In this document: in pieces, positions 49,928-62,717 of the stretch
Layout: the number at the start of each line of letters is the position of its first letter
How positions within the stretch are numbered: the stretch's first letter is position 1
Assembly: GCA_039621445.1 (NCBI GenBank)
Contig: CP154956.1
Coordinates: forward strand, 89,472,482-89,536,481
Length of the DNA stretch: 64,000 nucleotides
Direction of reading: 5' to 3'
Origin: Euglena gracilis
Lineage: Eukaryota > Euglenida > Euglenophyceae > Euglenales
Position numbers and translations under genes: made by a program
Notes under the pieces: generated by a model
Database searches by the model: none
Seen by the model: the letters and a program-made list of their open reading frames with translations, nothing else
What the model was told of the DNA's origin: nothing

Positions 49928-50035
49928 GGCCTCTCTTGGCATCTCGGAGTCGCCGCTCAACTCGCGCCTTCTCATCACGAAGGAGCTCGGCTATACCACC
50001 GTGCCTGAGCGGCCGCACGGGCTGTCCCCCGCCCC
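49928..50035 (+). CDS. Host exon candidate
   Basis: After GAGCTGCAACAG|G the frame reads ASLGISESPLNSRLLITKEL, GYTTVPERPHGLSP with strongly G/C-ending codons, then runs into CCCCGGGGGG. AG|G acceptor as in the other exons. The end is uncertain and the family is unknown. It may be from the same gene as the exon at 47.5-48.1 kb. Confidence 0.45.
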
Positions 50036-50059
50036 GGGGGGGCGCGAGAGAGAGGTGTG

Positions 50060-50345
50060 GGTTTAGAGAGAGTGGGGCTTGGAGAGAGTGTGGAGAGAGA
50101 GAGAGGAGAAAAAAGAGGCGTTTGTCCGAGGCAGGATTAGAGAGATGGTGGGGGTGGGGGGGGGGGGGGTGTATAGAAAGAGGGGGGGTGAGCGGCGAAA
50201 AGGAGAGGGTGGGCTAGATGTGAGTGGGATATTGGTGGAGAGATAGATAGACAGTGTGGGATGGATAGATATACTCGGGGTATATATGTTATGAGCTAAT
50301 GATGATATATCTATATATGATATATATATATATGATATATAGATA

Positions 50346-50379
<34 letters not shown>

Positions 50380-50410
50380 TATATATTTATATATATATAT
50401 ATATATATGG
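50060..50410. repeat. GAGAGA-rich tract followed by TA microsatellite
   Basis: GAGAGAG-like purine DNA to about 50,250, then TATATA with a few TATGATA breaks to 50,408. Confidence 0.9.
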
Positions 50411-50770
50411 TTTCCTGGCCCTGTCCCCCAGTACTCCCCACCATTCCCTTGCCTCTCCTTCCTCCACCACGCTTGCCGCCTCCGTCCTTCTTCCCCTACA
50501 ATGCCCGTTCCTGCCCCATTTCCGCCCTCCCTGCCTTCTCTGCGCCCTTCAGGGTTCCTTGGGAACCGGATGTCACCCACTACCTTATCCACGGGTTCTC
50601 CCCATCTGTACAGAACCTTTACCTCGCTCCGTCACCTGCACCACGCCCCTCACTGCATTACCGCTTTGTATGTAGCATCCTTCCCTGAACATGCAAATCC
50701 AGTAGGCTGCGCCACTGGTCGGTTCGCCCCACCACCGTGAAGGCCCATAATCTAATAAAGAGACACCGAC
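50411..50770 (+). other. Pyrimidine-rich block ending in AATAAA
   Basis: Begins abruptly after the TA microsatellite, is C/T-rich with several open frames (for example CITALYVASFPEHANPVGC), and ends with CTAATAAAGAGACACC. This could be a retrocopied 3' end. No protein recognised. Confidence 0.25.
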
Positions 50771-50970
50771 CTTCAGAATTAGGACTTAACATTTTTGTTA
50801 ATGATCACCACATATCTTGTGAGCATGAATCCGTACAAAAAGAAAATCCATTTGCTTTGTTTTTGTTCCCAGCCATTCAAGGAACATTTGCAGCAGATTT
50901 CACGCAAAGCTGAAACAAGTCTGCTTCCAGTCAGCAACCTTTTGTCGACCCGAAACCTCTTATTTAATGA

Positions 50971-51585
50971 GTGCTGATGAAATCTCAAGATGGACGGAGG
51001 GGAATGCTAGCCTTCAAACGTTTTTTGGGGCCCGAACTGTGCCTCTTCGAAAAACACAGCGCAACAAATGGAGAAACAGTGGAAGGAAAAAATAAGCCAA
51101 ATGAGGTCAATCAGGAAACCCATTCAGCCTCAGTTCCACAGTTCATGTCAATCATATCACTGAAAGAAGATGATGCCCTTGCGGACAAGCTTCGGTCAGA
51201 AATCGCCAAGAAGTTGTTGCGAGATTATGCTGACCTTGTTCCTGGGGAGTCACAGGAAATTTTTCCGGTATTTCGTCCACAGACCCTTTCCTTGTGCGAG
51301 ACCCTTCCTGTTTGCAACCAGGAATATGTGAAGGTGCTAATTTGCAACAAAAAGACAAAGACACAAGTCTATGAAGATCTGGTGCAGTTTCTGGATGAGG
51401 AAGGCTCCCGCACGTTTGTTGAATGGTGTGTGTTTGAAGCATCAACTGGTTATCAAAATATGGCTATTGTTGCAGGTTGTGGGACTACCTTGGGGAACTT
51501 GATCGGAAAGAAACCAAGCGAACAAAGGTGGAAGTTCCAGACGAAAAGGAAGTGTGTGATTGATTGCTATTGTGATGTGTTTTGA
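50971..51585 (+). CDS. Hypothetical protein, 204 aa
   Basis: Longest non-repetitive ORF of the right half. Residues: MKSQDGRRGMLAFKRF, MSIISLKEDDALADKLRSEI, AKKLLRDYADLVPGESQEIF, EYVKVLICNKKTKTQVYEDL, VQFLDEEGSRTFVEWCVFEA and a basic C-terminus KKPSEQRWKFQTKRK. Amino-acid use is balanced, with a likely helical middle (residues 60-100) and an acid/base alternating pattern. No motif recognised, no signal peptide or membrane segment. It lacks the G/C third-position preference of the exon candidates, so it may be element-derived. The start codon is not certain; two Met lie within the first three residues. Confidence 0.45.
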   Translation: MLMKSQDGRRGMLAFKRFLGPELCLFEKHSATNGETVEGKNKPNEVNQETHSASVPQFMSIISLKEDDALADKLRSEIAKKLLRDYADLVPGESQEIFPVFRPQTLSLCETLPVCNQEYVKVLICNKKTKTQVYEDLVQFLDEEGSRTFVEWCVFEASTGYQNMAIVAGCGTTLGNLIGKKPSEQRWKFQTKRKCVIDCYCDVF

Positions 51586-51965
51586 TGTGCAATTTTTTTG
51601 GCTTTTAACTCGATATGACCATTTTGAAGGCCAAGGGGGTCAAAAATGACAAGTTGCAAAAATGACATTTTTGGCCATTTTGGGGGGGTTTGGCATGGGG
51701 TGGAGGGGGTGAACAAAAATTTTCAAAAAAATTGCATTTGGGGGTGAAATGGCCAGATGATGACTTTGCGGCGTCATCTTCTTCTCCCAATTCTGTCTTA
51801 AAACTTGTTGGCACCTCAAATTTTAAATTTGGTGATCCTACAAAGTGAGGGTTAGAGTGGTTTAGCGATCCTGACCTTTTCAATGATGTTGTGTCAAAGT
51901 TTTGGTCTTGACAAACACCTTGATTATTGCCGGTGAACCGCCATTGTCAAACACCTTCCCTCCTT

Positions 51966-52609
51966 GGTACTTATCTTTTATGGTACAACGCAACCCCCCC
52001 CCTTCGTTTTTGGTACGACGCCTTCATTTCTCTCCGGTGACTGTATTGGGAGGGATGGGGTTAGGGTTAGGTCCTGGTGAAGTTTTCGCCTTTCTTCGAA
52101 TTGGGCCAAATTTGGGCAAATTTCCCTGTTTCTCCATGTTCAGGATGACAAATCCCCCTTCCGGGCCGAACGGTCGGCGGGCTTTATCTTTTTTCCTTCC
52201 TGCTGGTCTTCCGCCTTTGGGCTTCCTTGTGTGTACCAAGGCGTGCCACGGCAGGGCCATTCCAAACCCTAACCCTATCCCTTCAAATAGCCACAAAAAC
52301 CACCCAAATGGCCAAAACAGACCAAGGGAAAGGATTCTGGCCGCTCAAAGGGCGTCGTACCACACCCCCCCCTAATTGACCGTGGGACCTCTCCACGGGG
52401 CCCCCCTTTTGGTCAATTAGGGGGGGGGTTCGATTAGGGGGGGGGTGCCGTCAATTAGGGGGTGCTTCAGCACGGAATCCCCCCCGGGCAGTCAATTAGG
52501 GGGGGGGTTGAAAATTTTTTTCCCAGGGCGTTTGGTCAATCAAGGGGGGGTTCAATTAGGGGGGCATTACCGAAAGGGGGGGTGCGTCGTACCATAACAG
52601 ATAAGTACC
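51966..52609. mobile_element. TIR element, GGTACTTATCTTTTATGG family member
   Basis: Left GGTACTTATCTTTTATGGTA and right CCATAACAGATAAGTACC are inverted and related to the ends of 376-775. Flanks CCCTCCTT and CCCTATTT match at 6 of 8. The interior includes a TTAGGG-like tract (52,048-52,070; complement near 52,265) and four GTCAATTAGGGGGG motifs (52,400-52,560). No gene. Confidence 0.65.
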
Positions 52610-52705
52610 CCCTATTTTGTATTTGATACATTCTGGTTTTCACAACTCCCCCCCCCCCGATGGATAACTGCAATGGGCAAGTGTTTGATTTCTTTTCTCG
52701 GACAT

Positions 52706-52886
52706 TCCCCCCCCCCCTTCATTTGACCCCCCTTAATTGAGCATTTGGTTCCGGGGAATTTTTTTTTTCATGCGCCAAAGGCGCCGAAAATTTTTTTGCC
52801 CTCTCTTTGAAGGAATTTTTGACCCCCCCCCCCTTATTTGAGCATTTGGGGGGTCCTTGGCCCGTGGGTGTGCTCAAATAAAAGGG
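52706..52886. mobile_element. Small C/G-terminated element related to 42,430-42,623
   Basis: Shares CTTAATTGAGCATTTGG, the hairpin CGCCAAAGGCGCCGAAAATTTTTTTGCC and GGCCCGTGGGTGTGCTCAAATAAA with the TA-inserted element. Ends are C-run and G-run. Flanks not clear. Confidence 0.6.
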
Positions 52887-52889
52887 GGG

Positions 52890-53367
52890 GTTTCGGCGAC
52901 ATAGGTATGTTTAGGTGTAGGCACAGGTCGTCCACATATAGGTTTCAGTCTTTTTGCCAACCCATACCTATATCCAGCCCTGGGTCGAGTTGCATTAGAA
53001 CCCTCTTTTTTGGTGCTAAATTCTAATGTTGATGTTGGAAATCCGACCTTCATTTAATTTTTTCAAAAATTGTCAGCATACCTTTATCTGAGCATTGCCC
53101 CAGAAAATGTCATCAATGGGGTTAAAAATTTCCAAAAAAATAGCAATTTCCCTCATTTTGCCAAAAAAGGGGTGTTTTTTAATTTGTTTATTGGTTCTCT
53201 TTCGCTGTTTTTTTGTTGGCCATGTTTCGAAGGAATAGGGTTGGGGTTTGGTTTGGGGCAGGATGAGGGTTGGAGTCACTGAGCTCTTATCTCTTTAGAG
53301 CAAGAGCGAAGCTTACCTCCGGGGAAAAAGGGGGGTTAACTAATGAAATCCGCGGATTATCACCATG
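52890..53367. other. Spacer before copy B, no gene
   Basis: Contains a CCAACCCATACCTATATCCAGCCCTG block whose complement resembles the CAGGGCTGGATAGAGG end of the MITE at 44,680. This may be a solo hAT end at 52,983. Otherwise AT-rich sequence with short ORFs only. Confidence 0.4.
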
Positions 53368-53742
53368 ACCCCGGCCCGGTTCCCGGATATTTTTTTTTAA
53401 GTCGCGAGCGACTGGGTTTCTAGTTTCCGAATCACCTCCGTCTCACCCCCAGCTCCCCACCAGGCGCGATTTATTCGCCCGCGAATAGGTCCAAACTGGG
53501 TAGGATTTGTTAACACCCCAGTTTTGTTTCTGCAATTTTGCCGGGGGTTTTCGAAAATATCTCGAGAAAACGTACATTATTTCTGGAAGTGTCAGGCAGA
53601 CAAAATGCACCCTGGAGGCCTTGTATCGCCCCTCATTCGCCGTTTTGGCTGCCGACACGCCTGGCCTGTGTTCCAGCGCTTTTTTGTGGCTCAAACGGCC
53701 ATTTGGGGGCAAATTCAAGGAAATGTCCGGAGACCAAAAATG

Positions 53743-54142
53743 GGTACTTGTCTGTTATCGCACGACATACCCCCCCCCTTTTGGTTATCACACGACACCT
53801 TATTTTGAGTCTTATGGGGTTATTTTAAGGAGTAGGGTTAGGTGCGCACAGGCCATGTTGCGCTACATGGCCATGTTGCGCTACATGGCCATGTAGCGCA
53901 ACATGGCCTGAGCGCACCTAACCCTACTCCTTCAATAACCCAATAATGCGCTACATGGCCATGTAGCGCAACTTGGCCATGTAGCGCAACATGGCCATGT
54001 AGCGCAACGTGGCCATGTAGCGCAACATGGCCTGTGCGCACCTAACCCTACTCCTTCAATAACCCCATATTAACCCCCAAAAAAGGGCGTCGTGCGATAA
54101 CCAAAAGGGGGGGGGTATGTCGTGCGATAACAGACAAGTACC
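53743..54142. mobile_element. TIR element (MITE), GGTACTTGTCTG family, copy B
   Basis: Duplicate of 376-775 inside copy B, with the same 8-bp CAAAAATG flanks. The insertion therefore predates the duplication. One base in the left inverted repeat differs from copy A. Confidence 0.85.
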
Positions 54143-56969
54143 CAAAAATGAAGTCCTTGGAACGCCTTATCCAACCATGCTTTACTTTCCCCCAACTCTT
54201 CGTGTTACCCGAGTTGCGACCATTTTTCGTCCAATTTCGGCCCATGTCTGGGGCAATTTTGGGCTGTTTTCGGGGTCAAAACGTCGATGTTTCAAAAATA
54301 TCCCGGGAATGAAGCAAAATCGAAGGAAATGTGCGGGAACCTAAATTAAAAACCTATTTTCTGGGCCCAACGACTGTGTTGAATTTCTGCTGACTTAAAC
54401 GGAATTCAGGCTGAAATTGTTCAGGTCAGTCCATTTCCATTCATGCGCTCGATCAGGTCAGTTGACTTCTATTCAGGCGCCCGTTCAGGTCAGCCGATTT
54501 CCAAGACATTGAAATCTGTTGCTGGTCAGATTGGGATTTTTTTGTGAAATTTTGGACATTTTGTATTTCCACTTTTTTTTTCCGACATTTTTGGTCTTAT
54601 GAGGTTCTGGAAGCGTTTTGGACCAGACAAGGGCTGAATTTTGCGGTCAGATGATCACAACTGGCTGAACTCAGGATGTCCTGTTTCATTTTGTGGAACT
54701 TCAGAATAAGCATTCTGTGCAATTTGGCCAGATTCAGTTGTATCGGTCGTCTGAAAGAGAAGCTTTTGGTCGATTTTGAAACCTATTTTCTGGCCTGTCT
54801 TGCAATTCCACTGACATTAACGGATTCCGGGCTGGTATTGCTTATGTCGATCGGGCCCAGAAAATAGGTTGTCTAAGATGGTGCCCGTTTATGTCGTTCG
54901 ATCAATTGATCAACTGACGATTTCAGCAGGGTGAAACCGTTAGTGTCGGTCGATTGTTGCATGGAAACAGACGCCGATCGTCTAAAATGGAACAAAAAAG
55001 CCGTATGAAAAATTTATGTCACAACCCAACCCTAACCCCATTCCCTCAGAAACCTCCCCATTTGGTTTTTCAAAAGCGCGTGAAAATGTGCCCCTAGAGG
55101 GTACCAGCTGCCCCAACAGGCTTCTTTTTGAGGAAGTGTGCACCCCCCCGGGGGGTTCCATGGGTGGGCAGGAGGGTAGAGCGTTTTCAACCCCCCGGGG
55201 TGGGTAAGGATAGGGCGAGGGGCATGGTGAGGGTTAGCGTTAGGGTGGGTACGGTTCGGGTGACGAACAGGGTCAGGGTCAGGGGCAGGGTGAGGGACAC
55301 AGTCAGGGTTAGGGCCGCCGAAGTGAAAAATTTTGTGGATTTGGGCAAATCATCATGAAAAAGCTTTACTACAAAAAAGGGGTGGCGGACGCCGGTTCTG
55401 TCCAAAACCCGGCGTCCGGAACGCCGGGTTTTGGACAGAACCGGCGTCCGCCACCCCTTGTTTAAACCGTCGTTTTAGAGACGCCGGGTTCAGGACAGAA
55501 CCGACGTCCCCACCCTTCGGTCAAAGGACACTCCCAGGACCAATCTCCGACCACTTATCTGCAATGTCACGCCACTTTGCATTTCATCAAATTTCGGCGA
55601 TCGCGAGGGTATTTCTGGCTGTGTCAATCGTCCTGGTACAAAGTCACCCCTCAATCGAAAGCTCTTTTCATCAGACGACTGGCGATCTCCACCAAATTCA
55701 GCCACGCCGCCTGGAGCTCTTATTTTCTGTCACTGGGAAATCCTAATTTCACAACTCTGGTGCCCCCCGGGACCCCTCAGGTGGTTGATTCGAAGAGAAA
55801 AAACGTTTCTGTAAGGTTTATTCAGCATCTTAAACCAAAATCACTGAAAATTGCGACAAATTTCGACTCAGATTCTGGCCGATCCGACGATCGCGAGCGT
55901 ATCTCGGGCTGCGTGCAACGTTAGGGTACCAAGTTACCCCTCGATCGAAAGCTCTTTTCAACAGACGACCAGCGGTGCTCATCAGATCTTTCCACGCTGC
56001 ACGGTACTCTATTTCCAAATCTGGGCCAATTTTCACCAAATTTGGATATCCACCCCACTGGTCCCCAAATGGCAAAATTCATTGTCCTAGATGGTTGAAA
56101 CAGTCATACCAGCACCTTAGGGCCACTTTTGGGCACTTTTGGTGACATTTTTAGGAATGAAAACCGGACGCCGGGTTTTGGACAAAACCGGCGTTCTTAA
56201 CGCCGGGTTTTAGGACAGAACCGGCGTCCGTAAAACCCGTGGGGGGGGGGGACGGCGGTTCTGTCCTGAACCCGGCGTCTCAAACGCCGGTTTAAGTGCG
56301 AATTCGGCCGCCTGAGATCCAACCACCACAAATGTGCGTCACACTCGCCTCCGCCGGTGGGGCCCTGTCCCCCGCCGCCAGGCGATAGAGGCGGGAGGCC
56401 AGTCAGTGTTAGGGATACGGTTAGGGATAGGGTCAGCTTCAGCGTGGGGTCAGGGTGAGGGATACGGTTAGGGTCAGGGTTGGGGTTGGGGTTAGATGAA
56501 AGGTTACGGTCAAGGATAGGATGAGGGTTGGGGATTGGTCAGGGTTGGGATTACGGTCAGGGTTAGGGTCAGGGTCAGGGACTTTGTTCATTAGACGTCA
56601 GGGTTGGGGATACGGTCAGGGTCAGGGTCAGGGTTCAGGTTAGGGCAGGGCTTGTGGGAAGGCCTGGTGGGAGGGGGTCAGCACCAGGGTTGTTCGTGTT
56701 AAAAACAGGTCGTTTTAAAACACCGATTTAAATCAGATGAAAAAAACCGAGCCCCGGAGACGTATAAAACAGCCGGCATACGTCGTCAATGACCCGGATT
56801 GAAAAAATGGGAGCACATCAATTTGCAAACCCGGAAGAACCAACAAAAAAATCCCGAAGCATGTATGGAAGTGAAAGAAAATCGCTGGTGCACTGTCACA
56901 AACTGGACTTTTTTTTGGAATGGGGGGGCCTTTTTTTCTCTTCATCCTTTCATTTGCCTCGCCCAAAGG

Positions 56970-57594
56970 CAGGGGGGGGATTGCGCTGCGCATTTTTGCG
57001 CATTTTTGTCAATTTTTTGCGCATTTTTTCCATTTTCCTACTTTTTTTTACACTTTTTGGAGGCATTTTGTCCGTATTGTCCATGTTGTCCACATTGTCC
57101 ATATGTCAAAAACAAACTTGACATTGGTGTTCTTCAACACCGTTCTTCAACACCAACCAAACCACATGCTCACCAAATTTTGCCCACGTTCAACTAACCC
57201 ATTTCTATAACCAATTAACCCATTTCCGCACTTTTTTTCCACCCAAGGGACCCGCCTCAAGGAAAAACCCTTGGGTGATGAGGTGTGGGTACTCATCCAA
57301 TGATGATGAACTAGGGTTTTCAGAGACCCCACATCGAATCCTTCTCCCCTGGTCACAAGTAAGGGGCAACCATGGCTGACATTGTTGGTTATGGTGAACA
57401 GAGAGAGACGCCTTGCTCGTGCATTTTTTTTGACCAAAAATGCCTTCATTTCAGCTGTTTTTGGTGATTTTGGTTTAATTTTGGGCTTATTGTTGGAAAT
57501 TTTTCTAAGTCCTTTTTCCCTTAGGAATGTACAAACTCAGCGCATTTTTTGCGCATTTTTTCCGAGGGCCGTCCAGCGCATTCCCCCCCCCCTG
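56970..57594. mobile_element. CAGGGGGG MITE, copy B
   Basis: Duplicate of 5,108-5,734 within the second copy of the large repeat, differing mainly in homopolymer lengths and single bases. Confidence 0.75.
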
Positions 57595-59051
57595 GCAAAG
57601 GGGGGTGAGTTTGCCTTGCGCGGTTTTCCGTGGGACCCCCCCCTACCAAAAATCAGACTGTTTTTTGGAAATTTGCCCTGCGCAGCACTTGGTCGGTTCC
57701 AAAACATTTGTTTTGTGACAGCAGTGTTCATGACACTGGAGAGTGCGCTGAGAAGCGGTGGAGCCCCCTTCCACACGTTTGCATGTGTTCTGCAGAGGGG
57801 GGGGGGACATGGAACACCTTAAAAGCGAACATGCCACACGTTAAAAGGGAACATCCACCAGGTCCACCCCAAAACGAGATGTGCATGTCATGTGCATGTC
57901 ACAGATGTGCATGTCACACGTTCACGACGGATTTAAGCGGTTGTTACGTTTCCTCGGTGTCGATGAAATCGGCGGTGTTCATCGCCCTCTGTAAGAAGGC
58001 GATTTTCCTCACCCGTTGCAGGTCCAACCGCGTGCGAAGGTTGCAACCACGGCTCATTTCAGGTGATTCCAGGGATCCAAAAAGACAGCACTGTCCTCTG
58101 TCCCTCCCCGCCCCTTTTTTTCCACACATCTTGATGCAAAAAATTGAAAACTTCCAAAACGAGGCTGGAAAAAAAAGCTCAGTTAATCCCCACGACTGTG
58201 ACAGAGATGACTCAGACGGGGGTGGGGGGGAGGTGAGAAGCGGCCACACTTTGAAGTGGGCCCTGCGCACCGTATGTTAATCTCATCGTGGACAACTGTC
58301 TCAGCACCCCACAGCTGGCCCCTGCGCACTGATGCAACCGCAGGCACAGGTCGCAGAGAGCAGGTGGAAATCCACGTCGTCAGCCATAGAGAACTTTTAA
58401 GACCTGGAGGGAGGGGCCAACCGATGCACTCATTTTCCCGTAAAAATGAACATTGCACTTTCCCATCCTACCCGGAGGGGTTGGGCCAACTGATGGGGGG
58501 GGGGGGCAGGTGACCAATTCACTGTCCCGCGGGAAAAAAAAACACTGAAAAGAGTGAAAACACAAAGCTCTCGAGCCGGCCAGCTTCCCACCAGGTGACC
58601 TCGTTCACCGACTGCTCGAAGAGCTCAGTGGCAGTCCATCTGGGGGGGGGGGTAGGTGACCCACTCACTGTCCCGTGAAAAAAAAACAAAAAAAACAACA
58701 GTGAGGGGGGGGCAGGTGACCCACTCACTGTCCCATGAAGAAAAAGACTGAAAAGTGTGAAAAATAAAGCTGATGGACACACCGCAATGTCTTGAACCAA
58801 CACTGAAACGAACCACAACCCTCAGTCCCTGTAAACTCTGGGCAGGCTCAAAGGGACTACACTTCGCCAAGTAGCAGGAGATGTCAGCGTCATCCACCCC
58901 CCGGGGTCAGGGTTATTTTTAACAGCGGGGGGGGGGGCAAAGAGTTTGGCCAAAAAAATTTGAGACAAGTGCTAAAAGTTGCAATGTTTCAAAAATGCCA
59001 ATAGGGATATCCCTCCCCCTTCCTGGGTCCACGACTAAGTAAATTACAGGA

Positions 59052-59938
59052 CTAAAAAAAACACCTCCGGGGGGGCCATGAGTTAAAAAAATCCCTGATA
59101 AGCAAGAAAAGCAAGTCAGGTCGTTGTTCTTGGACCAACTCTTTCATCCTCTTCATGTTAGATGCTGAATCAATGCCATGCCTTTGCTCCACAGCATGAG
59201 GCGGGGCTTGTTTTGCATATCCACGCACTTGAACAGGATTCAGCAAAGACATGGGCAGTGGTCGCTCCAGCTCCTTCTGGGCAAGATCAATGGCTTCGAA
59301 AAGTTTCTGGGCCAGCCATTCCGCAGTGTGTGGTTGACCAGTGGTGTCCTCGGCGGACAAAAGGTAGCAGGCCCCCTCAACGTGAATGCTTGTCACCAAC
59401 GTTGGGTCATTTGCAGGCATCCATCCATCTGCAGGGTTGCAAACTTCCCTTTCAGCCGAGAGTTCAAAACATTGAATTGTTTGATAAAAATCCGGTCCAA
59501 TAACTCACCACTGAGGGAACGGCGTTCTGCCGGCTTGAAACCCGGCCTGCAAATGACCATGAAACGGCGGAATTCTGGGTGGTTTACCCAGCCGAACGGC
59601 AAGTTTGCAGCCACCATGAACCGCCACAACTGTTCGTCCAACGCCTGCTTCGTCTTGTCGGTAACGACCGGCTGCAGGAGCGCTTGCTTCGGCCGTTTCC
59701 TTGGGGGTTCTTCAATCTCCAGCACCGGTTCTTCCACCAAAGACGAAGATGATGATATTTCTTCTGTCAACCTAGCACGTATCAATCCCCTGCACCGTTG
59801 TGCATGGTTCCACATCCGCTGGACCAGAGGGGCCATCTCAGCATCGCACCCCTTGCAAGTGGCACGAGTACGTCCATCAAACACTTGATGTTTTACGAAG
59901 TAATGCCAAACACCATGTGTCGGTCTTCCACCAGGCAT
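59052..59938 (-). pseudogene. hAT-superfamily transposase with BED finger, frameshifted and truncated (copy B)
   Basis: Same gene and same frameshift as 7,194-8,080, so the damage predates the duplication. Two residues differ from copy A: LVEEP for SVEEP in the acidic linker, and FGWVNHP for FGCVNHP. Confidence 0.75.
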
Positions 59939-62500
59939 TGTGCTGTAAAAGGATAAAAACAATAGGGCAGGCCACAGAAGTCAGAAATGACGTTCCTTTT
60001 CGCGATCTGAATCGTTCAAAACTGTTTAAATCTGGTTTAAAACGTTTTTAATGTATTTAACTGCTCTGGAATGTTTTAATTCCAACCCTGGTCAGCACCC
60101 ACCCACCCCCTGGGGTGCCCCCCCCCCCCCCCGAGGGGGGTCCTGGGGGACGCACCCATTTTTGCCCGAAAATGGCTAAAAATGCTAAAAATAGCACTTT
60201 TTTTTAAACCAAGACTAAAAAAAAAACCCTGACCTCATCACCGTCTCATTTGGAGACATTTGTGCAACAACTTTTTTTCTTTGAACTTAGTCCCTGACCC
60301 TAACCCCAACCTGACCCTATCCCAAACCCTAACCCCATCCTTAACTGTACCTTAAACCTAACCCTGACCCTGACCCCAACCCAGGGCAGTACGGGTACGG
60401 GGATCGGCCGAACAGCCAGTGGGTTGGGGGGGGAGGTCGGCCCCATATTTCCAAGAACACGCGTTCGACCCCAAAAAATTTTCCTGGCACCTTCGGCGCC
60501 GAGTGGATTTGTTAAAAAGAAACCCTGGGCGTCCTCCCAAAAATCATCATTGTGATGTTTTCCCTTCCTGCGTCAAGCAGTTGCAGTTCTGCGGAGGATG
60601 ATTTCACCACCTTCCTTTTCAGGAAAGGAAACGGAAACGTGATGAGCGGAAGAGAACCAGAACAGAGATGGAAGTTTCGAGGTTTGTTCACCCACAACTG
60701 TTCTTGTCCTTCTCCTGGTTCATTTTTTTCGGAAACAATATTTTTAAAATCTTTTTTGTTGTGAAAGGACCACCACTCTGCATTCCCCATGCCCAATACC
60801 CACCAACATCGTTTCAACGATCCCATCCAGGTACCTGCCAAATTTAGGCTGATTTTTCTGTCAAATAATTTGACCCCGTATGGAAGGGATCACCCAGGCA
60901 CATTGGGGGGGTGCAGGGTGCAGACGACCAAGTGTGCCGAAGGTGACAAAGGCACTCCCGATCCGACCCCCCCCCCCGGGGGGGGGTAGGGCACACGGCC
61001 AAAAGTGCCTCAGCACAGACCCCGGCGCCGAAGGCGCCGGGGAGCCAAAAATGGCCTATTTTCAAAGGAATGTGCCTGGGCACAGGCCGAAATCCGACCC
61101 CCCCAGGGGGGGGGGTAGTGCCTGCCTGGGCAGGCACTCATAGGCACTCCGGACCCCCCTCCCCCCCCGGGGTTGGTAAAAAAACAGCCTGCTCCAAGAC
61201 ATGCCAATGTTCCAGGAAAGTGGCATTGGCATGGGGGGTCAACAACACGCCTTCCAAAAAGCGTTGTGCTTCAAAGGGAAAAGCCAGATAGTGTTACGGA
61301 AAAGTGGCGTTGATATGGGGTGTGTCAACGTGTCTTGGACGGGGGGGGGGGGGACGTAGCGCCCAATGCCTGTCTTGAGAAACTGCTGACAGGAGTGGTT
61401 ATTTTTTGCATCCATATTGGTATTCAAGGCCAAAATGGTGTTGGTTGATTTTCAAGATACACATCTGTTCATGACGGTCCACATCAAAGAAATTAAAAAA
61501 ACCTTTATGACAAGGCAAGGGGAATGGATTCATTTTGCAATATCCACGACACGTTGATGCAACATGAAATTGTCCCAACATTTTTAAAACACCAGTATTT
61601 TTCCTGGCAAATTTAAGAAAAATCCAATTTCCTCTCGTGAACGCCTAAAAATTTTCTTTGTGCCCATGTTTGGAGCATACCCATGTTCCTAATCACTTGT
61701 TTTGAATGCAGTGATCCTTCAAAATGGAAGAATGTGTTTTTTTGCGTTGTTTTGTAAATTTGGAGTTTACTATTGATTTTTGAAGTTTGGATTTGTGGAA
61801 ACGTCGGGATTTTGGTGTGAATTCTCTTGTATTTCCCTGAAAAATGGGTTCACGAGATTTCTCTGTCCAGAGTTTTTCCTGGCATTTCAAGGGTTTGTCC
61901 AATATTTTTCCCGACAGAATTTTTCCCGTCGGCAATTGTTCCTCCATTTTAAAACATTTAAAAGATATAAAAGAGAAAAATAAAAGAGAGAGAGATATAT
62001 ATGACGACAAGGAAGGCCCGGCTGGATCCGAAACCGCCTGGCTCCTTTACCGCTAGGTGCGGAAAAGAGAGATATATATGAATATCCAATAAAGAGTCAT
62101 TCATATTAAATATATATATATACATACATATATCTATATATATTTAAAATGTCCAAATACAAAACAGTCAAAATTGCCACACCAAAAGAAAACAACGTGA
62201 AACTTGCATAAAGGGACAAATGAATTGCCCTATGGGCCCCAGGAAACTTGCAGGTGAACAAATTGAGGGTCGTTGTGGGTCGGGCCAACCTGGTCGGTAG
62301 GAACCATAATCCGCATCACCCCCTTTGATAATTTAAGCCTCCCCTCATTTTTTTTTTTGCCCCAACTGCCCCAACCCCCCCTCCTCAAATGGCTTCAGAA
62401 CTCCCCAATCGGGGGGGGACAATATGCAAAAAAAAACAAAAAACAATTTGGTAAAAACTCAACTTTGGGCATTTCTTTGCTGCTTCTTCCACCGCCACAG

Positions 62501-62717
62501 CCGCCGCGCTGCCCGCAGCGCTGACGTTGCCGCCACCACCCGGGAGAAGGGCGACCGGCGGGAAAAGCGGCGGGAGACCGAGGAGGAGCGCCAGCAGCGC
62601 AAGGAGCGCGAGCGGGAGGAGCGCCACCGCGAGCGTGAGCGGCGGCGGGCGGCGGAGAAGCGTGACCGGCGGCTCAAGGCCAGCGGCAAGCAGACCAGCG
62701 CCACCCGGGCCCAAGAA
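62501..62717 (+). CDS. Host exon candidate: Arg/Glu-rich (copy B)
   Basis: Duplicate of the exon candidate at 10,639-10,855 with the same reading frame intact. An unbroken frame in both copies is weak support for coding, since the duplication is so recent. Confidence 0.5.

Noticed and set aside
49914-50592. Two long frames around 50 kb (including a TA-repeat frame reading IYIYIYI)
   Set aside because: One is the microsatellite, the other a pyrimidine-rich block; no motif and no exon signals apart from the block at 49,928.
52415-52440. GGTTCGATTAG resembling a tRNA T-loop
   Set aside because: No acceptor or anticodon stem around it; it is part of a GTCAATTAGGGG repeat series.
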